From: Methanolapillus africanus
GTDB taxonomy: Archaea > Halobacteriota > Methanosarcinia > Methanosarcinales > Methanosarcinaceae
Assembly (NCBI RefSeq): GCF_032714475.1
Contig: NZ_JAWDKD010000013.1
Location: 1-64,000, forward strand
Length of the DNA: 64,000 nt
Reading direction: 5' to 3'
The notes beneath the pieces were generated by a model, which did no database searches, had not been told where the DNA came from, and worked only from the letters and a program-made list of their open reading frames with translations. The translations under genes and the position numbers were made by a program. This document shows positions 17,266-27,600 of the stretch, one piece after another (positions within the stretch are counted from its first letter, which is position 1; each line of letters opens with the position of its first letter).

Positions 17266-20200
17266 ATGGATTCTCAATCAGATAAAACTCAACAAAATAA
17301 AAAATACATTAAGGTCGGCATTATTATTCTGATCTTAATTATTTTGGCTCTTCTTACGGTCACGTGTTTGAGCCAGAAAGAAAAAGTCGAACAGATTTGT
17401 AATTGCTCTCTTTCTTTACCCGGAAACAACAGCACCGGTGAAGGTTATACGCAGCCTGAACCGTCCAAGGGTTCCGCCGGTTTGCCGGACATCATCGCCA
17501 ATAACTCAACAGGCGGCGGCGGGACAACGCCAACCACGCCAATCATCGAATATTCGGCCGAACTTTACGATTACAGCGAATCCGCCCAAGTGCTTCGCGT
17601 CTTGGTGACGGCCAACGCAACGATTACGGCGGCGGACATTACCACTGTGAATTATGTGAATCTCGATAACGCGGCAGACACCGGATCATGGACCATCGGA
17701 ACAGCGGACGTTGAAACTTATACATTGCAAGCGGACACTTTCCTTGTTAATTTATCCGGAACGCCCTTGGCCACACCCGGCAGCGGCAAAGTTTACACAT
17801 ATTCCGTTTCCAGAGGCGGCAACTCCATCGCAGGATCTGTTAATTACCCGTTTGAATCGGGAACCGGTGCAAGCGGAGACGCTTATTTGATTGATAACAT
17901 CGTTCAGTTTGACGCCCTCAGATATTACACAAACGGAAACGGTTCCGGAAAACTTTTCCTGCTCAACGATAGTTTGGATTATCCGGACGATTGGAATTCA
18001 GCCGACACAGTCACTTATCCGTATGCCCGTGCCGGAAGCAGCGGTCTCGGCTGGTCGCCGATCGGATCGAATGCGGCAACCAACGCCTTTGACGGCAGTT
18101 TTGACGGCAACGGCAGCACATTGACAGGCTTTTTCATCGATTTGTCAACATTCGATAACATCGGTATTTTCGGCGCCACCGCCACAGGTTCCGAAATAAA
18201 AAACATAACGTTGGATATGGACGGTCAAACCATAACCGGACGCGATAATGTCGGCAGTTTGGTCGGCAGCAACGCCGGAACGGTTTCACAGGTCGAAGCG
18301 TTGAACGTGACCGTCGTCGGCGAGGAATCCGTCGGCGGTTTGATCGGCAACAACACCGGCGCCGTTACGGGGACATCCAGCGATGAAGTTTATGCCGGCG
18401 GCAGCGTGAAGGGAAATGTCAGCATCGGCGGTCTGATCGGTAAAAACAATGCAGCGGTTTCTTATTCCAAATATGAAGGGGCCGTTTCTGAAAACTGGTC
18501 CAGTACCGGTTCCGCTTCACATGAAAACATCGGCGGTTTCATCGGATTGAATGAAGCCGGCGGCACCTTGTCAAATGTCGCGTCTGCGTCATCTGTTTCG
18601 GCGAACAACAGCAGCCATGTCGGCGGTCTTGTCGGAAAAAACAGCGCGGACATTTCAGATTCTCAAGTGGTCAACGCGACAGATCCGACCGCACGGATTC
18701 TTGTTAAGGGTAAAGACTTTACAGGCGGATTTGCCGGATGGAACGACGCTCAAATTACGGGTTCGTCTTCCGTCACCGAAATTCAATTTAAAAACACCCA
18801 AAGCGGCGGCGGTTTCGTTGGTTACAATGGCGTCAACGGTGAAGTCGTTTTAAACAATTCAGCCGTGAATTCGACTTTCACGACTGCCGGATCTATATTT
18901 TCTAATATCAGCGGTGTGGTCGGAACAAACATCGGCACCATTGATGTGACGGAAGCCTTGGTATTTTCCAACGATTTAGCCATTTCAGGTACAAACATCG
19001 GCGGGTTCGTTGGCTATAACGCCGGTCCGATTACCGGAACGAGCACAACAAACACGATCACAGTTCGCGGAAGTATTGCCGGCGGTACAAACATCGGCGG
19101 TCTTATCGGATGGAACAACCAAAGCATTGGAAACGTTCAATCCACCGCGGCTGTCACAGGAACGACAAGCGTCGGCGGTCTCATCGGTAATAACACGGGA
19201 GCCGTTTCGACTTCCAATGCATCCGGACATGTCCGCGGTTATCAATATACCGGCGGTTTGATCGGTTACAACGGTGTCGGTGGAACAATTACCGGCACAA
19301 ACACCAATCCGGTCTTTGCCAACGGCACAGTGAACGGTTCAATCAGTGCGGGTGGTTTCGTCGGTTGGAACAACGCTTCCGTTTCTAATGCCAAATTCAA
19401 CGGAACGCTTGGCGAAAACAATTCCAGCGGAAACGTACCGGCAACCTCCCTGCAAGTCGGTGGTTTTATCGGAACAAATGAAATCGGCGGCGCTATTTCA
19501 AACGTCTCTTCGACACCGACCGCTCCAATCTCCCTGCACAATATTTCCGCCGGTTCTCAAAATATCGGCGGGTTAATCGGTTTGAACAAGGGCACCGTCG
19601 ACGATTCTTTCTCCACGGCTGACGTGAACGTCACCAGCGCAACAGTGCATGCGACCACAAAAGACAACGTCGGCGGTTTGATCGGCAACAACTCTGGTGC
19701 CCTCGCCAACGTTTATGCGACAGGCGATGTGAATTCGTCCGTTAATAATACGGGCGGTTTGATCGGTATCAACACCGGTACTGTTAACAGCAATGCCGGG
19801 ACCGGCACGTACGCCACCGGAAACGTTGTCGGAACCAACTTTGTCGGCGGTTTGATCGGCAGCAACACGGTACCTGTCAGCGGTTCCGCAAAGACTATTT
19901 ATTCAAATTCGACCGTGGCCGGATCCAGTTATGTCGGCGGTTTGATCGGGAACAACTCGAACACAGGAACATTGGAAACCGTTCTTTACAATGGAACAAA
20001 CGTGACCGGATTCTATTATGTCGGCGGTTTGGCCGGCGTCAACAACGCAACTGTCAACAACTCAAGTTCCATCGGCGCCGAAGTGAAAGGAATTAACGTC
20101 GGCACATCCGGTTCACAAGACGTCGGCGGGTTGATCGGCCAAAACAATGTCGGCGGCACTTTGACGAACGTTTCGACGACCAACACAATCAACGCACCGA

Positions 20201-23200
20201 CCGGCATGAACGTCGGCGGTCTGATTGGCAACAACACGGCTGATTTGACGGCAAACGCCGCCAATATCTTCTCTTATTCCGGAACCGTGACGGCAGAAAC
20301 AACCGCTGGCGGTTTGATTGGTAACAACGTCGGAAATATTTCAGGTGTTTCCGGCAGCAAATATGTTTGGTCAAACGCAACGGTCGCAACAACCTATTCA
20401 GCGGCAGGCGGTCTGATCGGTGAAAACAAGGGTGACGTGTCCTATGCCCATTACAACGGTTCTTCCGTTTCCGGCAGCCAGAATGTCGGCGGTCTTATCG
20501 GCAGTAACTTCGGAAATGTTTCCTTTTCGTCCGCCGAAGGACTCGGAACGACGCCGACAATCTCCGGTTATGATTATATCGGCGGTCTCGTTGGCTCGCA
20601 CAACGGCGTCAATGGCGTTCACACCGTTTCCAACGCGTCTTCAATCAACTTCACGGTGAAAGGTGAAAAGTCGGCGTTTGTCACGCCCAACCGGTGGGCC
20701 AACGCAACCGGCGGCCTTATCGGCTACAACGTCAATGCCAACGTGACCGACAGTTTCGCCAACAACACCGTGATCGGCGAACAACAAACCGGCGGTTTGG
20801 TCGGCGACCACAAAACCATTTCCGGACAAGCGGCGTCTTATGTTGTCTGGAATTGTACGGCGGAAGGCGACGTCACCGGAAGCATCAACACCGGCGGTTT
20901 GGTCGGACGCGTTGAGAACAGCCGGGTGAATAATTCCACAGCTATTAACGGAACTGTTACCGGTACCATTGCCGGCACCGATCAGAATCTCGGCGGTTTG
21001 GTGGGTATTTCTCATAAAAACGTCTCCGAATTGCCCGTTTTTATTGAAAATTCCTATTCCAATAAAACCGTGACCGCAACCGGAACCGATCCGAATTTTG
21101 TCGGCGGTTTGATTGGAAGTATTGGTCTCAACCAGACTGTTTTCAACTGTACGGTTGAAGGCGACGTCACCGGCGGTAATTACACAGGCGGTTTGATCGG
21201 TTTAAGTTCGGCAAACGTTTCCGATTCAAATGCCGGCGGAAATGTAACGGGAACCAACAAAGTCGGCGGCTTGATCGGCAACAGCTCCGGAGACGTTCGT
21301 TTTTCGAATGCCGGCGGAAAAGTTTCAGGAAACGATAATATTGGCGGCTTTATTGGCGAAAACAACGGATCTGTGTACATTTCGAATGCCAGCGGCAATG
21401 TTAACGGATCTGCTTATGTCGGCGGCCTTGTCGGTTTGAATACGGTGAACGGAAATATCAGCAGCGATTCGTCCGGCGACAGCACATTTGCAGCCGGAGA
21501 TGTCAACGGCTCCACTTATGTCGGCGGTCTTGTCGGCAGCAACAAAGGAACAATACACTCGCCCTCGATGGCGATCTTTGCAACCGGCGGCGTGACCGGA
21601 AATTCCTTCGTCGGCGGTTTTGCCGGTTCTAACGAAGTCCTGCTTTCTAACGTCGGTGCAGAAGGCGATGTTTCCGAAGGTACAGGCAGCGGCCGTCAAT
21701 ATTTCGGCGGTTTAATCGGTTACAACGCGGCCGGCGGTACACTGACAGGCGTTTCGTCTATCGGCAACGTTTCAGCGCCGGGCAGTCAGTATGTCGGCGG
21801 TCTCGTTGGCCATAACAACGCTTCGATTATTAATGGAAATGCCGGTGCAAGCGCCACTCCCATTTTGGTTTCGGGCGGTAATTTCACAGGCGGACTTGTC
21901 GGCAATAACCTCAATGTTGAAATCAACACGTCTTTTGTCACCGCGGCTGTTACCCTCACGAACACATCTTGCGGCGGCGGTTTTGTCGGGCGCAATTACG
22001 GCGATTTGGTTTTGAACAACTCGACCGTCAATTCGACGCTCACGGTGACCGGAACCGGAACAACCGGACAGATCGGCAATGTCGTCGGTTTGAACATGGG
22101 AGATGTTGAGATCGTCGAAGCCATTGTGATTTCGAATGACATTTCGGCGCCGGGTCACAGCCAATCCATCGGCGGTTTCATCGGCGACAACATGGGTACC
22201 GTTTCAAACACGAGCAGCACCAATACCATTCAGATTAAAAGCAATGTGACCGGCGGCGACTATGTCGGCGGTTTTGCGGGAATGAATGACGGATCTCTGT
22301 CTTATGTTCAAACAACCGGGGATGTGACGGCAACCGGCAACACAACCGGCGGTTTGATCGGACAAAACGATCCGAACGGAGCGATTTCTTCGTCAAGCGC
22401 AACCGGCGATGTGAGCGGAAATAACACCGTTGGCGGTCTGATCGGCTACAACCGGGCTGCCATCAACGGCGGCACCGGAACAGGCGTCTTTGCACAAGGC
22501 GACGTCAGCGGAAACAATGACGTCGGCGGTCTTGTCGGCAACAATTCCGGCGGAATCACCGGCGCATCCGGTCAATTCGTTTACGCGAACGGAACGGTCA
22601 CGGTGGCGCACAACAATTCCGGCGGTCTGATCGGTATCAACAACGCGTCGATTTCTTATGCGACATCGAACAGCACAGTTATCGGAACCGCAACCGGCAA
22701 CGTCGGCGATAAGGGTGAATACATTGGCGGACTGATTGGTTTGAATGAAGTCAATGGCGGCCTTTCAAACATCTTCTTCAATGGCTCCGGCTCCGTTTCA
22801 GCGCCGGGCAGCAGCAGAATTGGTGGTATGATTGGAAGGAATTTGGCGAATTTGGACAATACGTACGACATCATTGATTCTTCCGTCACGGTGAACATTT
22901 CGGGACGTTCGTTTGTCGGCGGTCTTGTCGGCGACAACGTCGGTACACTCCGAAACTTCGATATGGACGCGGATGTTGACGCGTTTTCATTTTTGGACCG
23001 CAGCGGATTGTTTGCTGGTGAAAATGAAGGTGAAATTGAGTTCTGTACGTTGACCGGCGACGTGGTCGTCACGGACGGTTCTGAGATCGGCGGTTTGGTC
23101 GGATTAAACATCAAAAATATCTCGAATTCGTCTTTCTCCGGTTCCATCACAACTTCCGATGAGTCCAAGTATTTTGGTGGTCTTGTCGGCCAGAATGCTG

Positions 23201-24075
23201 ACAATGGACTGATTTCCGATTCGAATGTTACGAATTCAGTCGTTTCAGCATATGCGACAGCCGGCGGTTTAGTCGGCCGCAATGATGCAACAATTCAAAC
23301 ATCTTTCGTCGAAGACTCTGATATTACGTCTGTTGCCGGAGCAGCCGGCGGTCTCACCGGTTATTCAATAGATGATACAATTTCCGACAGTCATGTTAAG
23401 GATTGCAACATCTTAATCGGTGATATACTGTATGCAAAAGAGGGCGCCGGCGGTTTGATCGGCAGATCGGCCGGGACCGTCGTTTCAAATTCCTTTGTTT
23501 CGGGAAGCTCTGTGACATGTAACAGTACGGCTCCCGTTGTTGCCAACGCGGGCGGTTTAATCGGTTATATTTTTGCGTCGACTTCAAACGACGTTTTGAT
23601 CGAAAACTGCTATGCAAACAGCGACGTTGAGGCGAATTCAGCCAACACAACTCATGCCGGCGGTTTAGTCGGATATGGTGAAATTTCCGGCGCCGACGGG
23701 ATGAATGTCACAATTGAAAACTGCTACGCCGCCGGAAATGTTACATCTGCATCTTCGTCAGGGTCTGCAGCAGGCGGTTTGGTTGGCGTTGTGTTAAACG
23801 ACGGGGTGGCCGGCAAAACTTTTGAGATCAGCTCCTCCGTTGCTTTGTGTGACGCCATTACAGGAGACGTAACGGGCAGAATTTATGCCGGCGGCACCGT
23901 GACGACAGCAGACAATTACGGTCTTGACACACTCGCCGGCAGCGACCCGGACCAGGACGGCGATGATGTTTCATCAGTTTCCGCAATGACGGTAGCGTTC
24001 TATTCCGGTCTCGGATGGGATTTCACCAATGTTTGGGACATTACCGAAGGTTCTTCCTATCCGTTCCTGCAATAA
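17266..24075 (+). CDS. Giant GLUG-repeat membrane-anchored surface protein (GLUG-5, largest)
   Basis: 2269 residues, the longest gene in the window. The head MDSQSDKTQQNKKYIKV matches GLUG-1 and GLUG-6 in its KKYIKV part; anchor at about 17-35 followed by VTCLSQKE; LYDY/LRVLVTAN domain from about 99; YPFESGTG/IVQFDALRYYTNG lead-in from about 194; FDGNG near 279; then about 60 GLUG units from 328 to about 2168. The C-terminal 100 residues carry the family's closing module. Near residues 1905-1950 a stretch with DMDADVDAFSFL departs from the Ser/Thr/Asn/Gly-rich norm. It is the only GLUG gene with a divergent regulator upstream. It would make a very long surface filament or adhesin; the target is unknown. 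Confidence 0.9.
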   Translation: MDSQSDKTQQNKKYIKVGIIILILIILALLTVTCLSQKEKVEQICNCSLSLPGNNSTGEGYTQPEPSKGSAGLPDIIANNSTGGGGTTPTTPIIEYSAELYDYSESAQVLRVLVTANATITAADITTVNYVNLDNAADTGSWTIGTADVETYTLQADTFLVNLSGTPLATPGSGKVYTYSVSRGGNSIAGSVNYPFESGTGASGDAYLIDNIVQFDALRYYTNGNGSGKLFLLNDSLDYPDDWNSADTVTYPYARAGSSGLGWSPIGSNAATNAFDGSFDGNGSTLTGFFIDLSTFDNIGIFGATATGSEIKNITLDMDGQTITGRDNVGSLVGSNAGTVSQVEALNVTVVGEESVGGLIGNNTGAVTGTSSDEVYAGGSVKGNVSIGGLIGKNNAAVSYSKYEGAVSENWSSTGSASHENIGGFIGLNEAGGTLSNVASASSVSANNSSHVGGLVGKNSADISDSQVVNATDPTARILVKGKDFTGGFAGWNDAQITGSSSVTEIQFKNTQSGGGFVGYNGVNGEVVLNNSAVNSTFTTAGSIFSNISGVVGTNIGTIDVTEALVFSNDLAISGTNIGGFVGYNAGPITGTSTTNTITVRGSIAGGTNIGGLIGWNNQSIGNVQSTAAVTGTTSVGGLIGNNTGAVSTSNASGHVRGYQYTGGLIGYNGVGGTITGTNTNPVFANGTVNGSISAGGFVGWNNASVSNAKFNGTLGENNSSGNVPATSLQVGGFIGTNEIGGAISNVSSTPTAPISLHNISAGSQNIGGLIGLNKGTVDDSFSTADVNVTSATVHATTKDNVGGLIGNNSGALANVYATGDVNSSVNNTGGLIGINTGTVNSNAGTGTYATGNVVGTNFVGGLIGSNTVPVSGSAKTIYSNSTVAGSSYVGGLIGNNSNTGTLETVLYNGTNVTGFYYVGGLAGVNNATVNNSSSIGAEVKGINVGTSGSQDVGGLIGQNNVGGTLTNVSTTNTINAPTGMNVGGLIGNNTADLTANAANIFSYSGTVTAETTAGGLIGNNVGNISGVSGSKYVWSNATVATTYSAAGGLIGENKGDVSYAHYNGSSVSGSQNVGGLIGSNFGNVSFSSAEGLGTTPTISGYDYIGGLVGSHNGVNGVHTVSNASSINFTVKGEKSAFVTPNRWANATGGLIGYNVNANVTDSFANNTVIGEQQTGGLVGDHKTISGQAASYVVWNCTAEGDVTGSINTGGLVGRVENSRVNNSTAINGTVTGTIAGTDQNLGGLVGISHKNVSELPVFIENSYSNKTVTATGTDPNFVGGLIGSIGLNQTVFNCTVEGDVTGGNYTGGLIGLSSANVSDSNAGGNVTGTNKVGGLIGNSSGDVRFSNAGGKVSGNDNIGGFIGENNGSVYISNASGNVNGSAYVGGLVGLNTVNGNISSDSSGDSTFAAGDVNGSTYVGGLVGSNKGTIHSPSMAIFATGGVTGNSFVGGFAGSNEVLLSNVGAEGDVSEGTGSGRQYFGGLIGYNAAGGTLTGVSSIGNVSAPGSQYVGGLVGHNNASIINGNAGASATPILVSGGNFTGGLVGNNLNVEINTSFVTAAVTLTNTSCGGGFVGRNYGDLVLNNSTVNSTLTVTGTGTTGQIGNVVGLNMGDVEIVEAIVISNDISAPGHSQSIGGFIGDNMGTVSNTSSTNTIQIKSNVTGGDYVGGFAGMNDGSLSYVQTTGDVTATGNTTGGLIGQNDPNGAISSSSATGDVSGNNTVGGLIGYNRAAINGGTGTGVFAQGDVSGNNDVGGLVGNNSGGITGASGQFVYANGTVTVAHNNSGGLIGINNASISYATSNSTVIGTATGNVGDKGEYIGGLIGLNEVNGGLSNIFFNGSGSVSAPGSSRIGGMIGRNLANLDNTYDIIDSSVTVNISGRSFVGGLVGDNVGTLRNFDMDADVDAFSFLDRSGLFAGENEGEIEFCTLTGDVVVTDGSEIGGLVGLNIKNISNSSFSGSITTSDESKYFGGLVGQNADNGLISDSNVTNSVVSAYATAGGLVGRNDATIQTSFVEDSDITSVAGAAGGLTGYSIDDTISDSHVKDCNILIGDILYAKEGAGGLIGRSAGTVVSNSFVSGSSVTCNSTAPVVANAGGLIGYIFASTSNDVLIENCYANSDVEANSANTTHAGGLVGYGEISGADGMNVTIENCYAAGNVTSASSSGSAAGGLVGVVLNDGVAGKTFEISSSVALCDAITGDVTGRIYAGGTVTTADNYGLDTLAGSDPDQDGDDVSSVSAMTVAFYSGLGWDFTNVWDITEGSSYPFLQ

Positions 24076-24131
24076 CTGTAACGTCAAAACAGACAAAAAC
24101 AATAAAATTAAAAAACAAACAAAATTCAACT

Positions 24132-24175
24132 TCATTTGTGATTGTCAAATCACAAATGATTTTTCTTTTTTTAAT
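24132..24175 (+). terminator. Hairpin/T-tract terminator after GLUG-5
   Basis: Perfect 12-bp stem TCATTTGTGATT / AATCACAAATGA (24132-24143 and 24148-24159), loop GTCA, followed by TTTTTCTTTTTTT. Confidence 0.85.
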
Positions 24176-24297
24176 ATTCAGTCTTCTCATTTTCTTTTCT
24201 ATCATTTTTTTCTATCATTTTTTTTCTATCATTTTCATTTGGTATTTTTTTCTTTTCAAAAATTTGTTTCTTTTTTATTTTGAAATAAGATCTGTGC

Positions 24298-24470
24298 GCC
24301 GGGTTTCCATTCAGAAACTTTTGATTATATATGCCAAAATGTCCATTATTTCTATAATATATCTTTATTTAAAGAAAATTAAATTATTTGTATGATATAT
24401 TTATATAATCGAACAACTGTTCATATTATCAATAAAAATTACTATTTAGAAAAAATAATTATTTATAACA
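24298..24470 (+). promoter_or_regulatory. Promoter/leader of GLUG-6, duplicate of the GLUG-2 leader
   Basis: Homologous to 5872-6040 over about 170 bp, including the TATTTATATAAT box near 24397-24409 and AATTACTATTTAG near 24448. Here a further 160 bp of AT-rich leader separates the block from the ATG at 24632. The remainder of 24076-24631 is pyrimidine-rich tract and AT-rich DNA with no gene seen. Confidence 0.7.
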
Positions 24471-24631
24471 AATAATATCTGAACAATTTAATTATATTAT
24501 TCAAAATAAATATATATGTACGCCTGCTATATTTATGATACTATTTCGGAGCATAATTAATTCTAAACGTTACAATAATTAAACAAATAACAATTTAAAT
24601 TTATCAATGAGGATTTAAGGGGTCAAATAGG

Positions 24632-27600
24632 ATGGATTCTCAAACAAAAAAATACGTCAAAATCGGGATCATTATTTTGATTGTGATTTTATTGGCGCTT
24701 CTTTTAACGACGTGTCTCAACACTCAAAAAGGAGTACAAGACTGCAAGTGTTCGGTTTCAAATCCGGGAAACAATTCCAGCGCCGGTTTTGAAGCCGATC
24801 CGAACAAAGGCGGTTCGCCGTCTTCGCCGTCGCCGATGAATGTGACGCCGGGCGGCAACGGCACGCCGGTCAATCCATCGGGACCGCAGGCTTTGTCTTT
24901 TTCAGCGGAGCTCTATGACTATCAATATGATACCGTCTCAAATACGGGAACGCTTCGCCTCATGGTGACGGCGAACAAAACCATTACGGCCGCTGACATC
25001 ACAGAGGTTGAATATTCAAAAATCAACGGTGGTTCGGATGACGGAACTTTGACGCCGGTCGTGGTTGAATATTTGCCGGCGGCAAATTCTTTCTTGGTTT
25101 CCGTCACCGGCGCGCCGTTAGATACCCCGAATTCCGGAAATGTTTACGCGTATTCCATCACAAACGGAAACGCGTCGACGATTTCACAAACAGCCAACTA
25201 TCCGTTTGAGTCCGGCACCGGCGCCGATGATTCCGGCAACGAATTTGTGATCGACCACATTGTTCAGTTCGACGCCCTCAGATATTATACAGGCAGTTTC
25301 GGCAGCGGCAAGTATTTCAAAATCAACGCCGGCCTCGAACTTCCGGACGACTGGAACGTTCCGGCGTCGTCAGACCCCACCGACGCAGCTTATTACGAAC
25401 GCGCTTACACAGACGAAAACGGCTGGCAGCCAATCGGCGACGCAACGGCCGGATTTGGCGGCAAACTGGACGGCGGAAATGCGGAACTTTCCAAGTTTTA
25501 CATCAACCGGACAGCAGCCGACGATCAAGGTCTTTTCGGAATCACGGCAGCAAGTTCCGAAATCAAGAATATGAATTTGAATTTGACCGGCCGAACGATT
25601 GAAGGAAAGGATAATGTCGGAAGCCTTGTCGGAAGAAATTACGGAAAGGTGACAGATTCTCAAATGAATGGCGGAACAATCGCCGGAAATCAATATGTCG
25701 GCGGCTTAATTGGCTCAAACGGAGACGTTTCCCTCGGCGTTCAGGGCGGCGCCATTTCGAATTCCCATGCAGGTGCTTTGGGAACACCGATTATTGTTTC
25801 CGGCAACAAGGACGTCGGCGGCCTTATTGGCGACAACGACGGTCCGGTTTCGAATACATATGTTTTCGCAACAGTCAATGAAGGACCAAGCGCCGGCAGC
25901 AATATCAGCGGATTTATCGGTTACAATCATGGAAACGGTACACTGACATCTGTTAACGCAACCGTCACAGTCAACGCGGCCAAAAGCCACAATGTCGGCG
26001 GTTTGGTTGGCAACAACAACGGTGCTATTAATGTGGGAACCGGTACACCTATTTCCGTCTCCGGAACAATTACCGGAAATCAGTTTGTCGGCGGTCTTCT
26101 CGGTCAAAATCTTGCTCCGATTACAGGTACAGCCGGCAGTTTGGTTTCAACAGATGTTTCCGTCACCGGAAACAATTCGACAGGTGGTTTTATCGGTAAA
26201 AATATGGCAGCGGTTTCTTACGCCCAATCAAACGGAACCGTCACAGCCGGCAGCGCGGCTTCAAGCAAAGAACTCGGCGGTTTCATCGGCAACAACACCG
26301 GTGAATTATCTTATGTGTCGGCGGTATGTAACGTCGCAGCGCCGGACAGCAGTTATGTCGGCGGCCTTCTTGGAAATAATACTATCAGCGGCGCTAAGTC
26401 CGGAAAAGTTTTCGATTCCAATGCCGGAACGGCGGCAAACCCGATTTCCGTTACCGGAAAAGAATATGTCGGCGGTTTGATTGGTGAAAACAACGTCACA
26501 GCAAAACCGTCCGTTTCAACCACAACGGTCAATGCGGCCGTGGTCGGCAGCGGAACCGGAAAGTATGTCGGCGGATTTGTCGGCAACAACAACGGTTCTA
26601 TCAGTTTAAGCAATTCGATGGTCAACGCGAGCGTTTCGGCGCCGAACAGCAATGGTGTCGGCGGCTTCATCGGTCAAAATAATATTGCCGGATCGATTCA
26701 GGTTTTGGACAATCTGGAATATTCAAATCCGGTCAAAGGGTATGACGAAACCGGCGGTTTTATCGGCAACAACACGGGAACAATCACCATGGGCTCCAAT
26801 AGCATCACCATGAAGAGCAATGTGGATGGAAATAATATTGTCGGCGGGTATATCGGCTGGAACAACCGGTCGGTTTCCAATGTGTCTGTCGGCGGAACAA
26901 CCGATTCCGTTTATGTGAACGGAACGGACAACACCGGTGGCCTGATCGGACGAAATAATGGTACTATTTCGTCATCATCCGTTGGCGCGTCCAATGGGCA
27001 AGTTCTGGTTTCCGGCAATGTCAATATCGGCGGAATGGTCGGCTATAACCGCGGCGCAATTTCCACGTCCAACATTGGTACGGCAACGACTCCGATTTCC
27101 GTTTTTGGGTACACGGATGTCGGTGGAATGGTCGGCAATAACGGGGCTTCCATTAACAATTCCTCTGTTTATTCGACGGTTAATGAAGGTGGAACCGGAG
27201 CAAACAGACAATGTTTCGGTGGTTTGATCGGTAACAAGACGGCCAGCGATGATATTGTTTTGAACAATGTGTCGGTTGTTTCAACAGTCACCGCTGAAAA
27301 CAGCAATGATGTCGGCGGCGTCATCGGTAAAAATATGGGGAATATTAAAATCGACTCTCCGCTGACTTTTTCAAGTGAAACAAAAGGAAAGACGAATGTC
27401 GGTGGTTTCATTGGTAACAATTACGGCACCGGAAAGAAAATCGACGCAACAGCAACAAACAACATTACCGTCAAAGGCAATGTGACCGGCGTCAATAGTG
27501 TCGGCGGTTTGATCGGGTTGAATCAACAACTGGTTTCAAACATGTTTGTTGGTTTGTCAACATCTCCTGTCACCGTGACCGGAAACAGTAATGTCGGCGG

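Noticed and set aside
24015..24395. Plus-strand frames after GLUG-5 with Phe-rich products
   Set aside because: They read through the terminator and pyrimidine tract into the GLUG-6 leader; low complexity and no ribosome-binding site.
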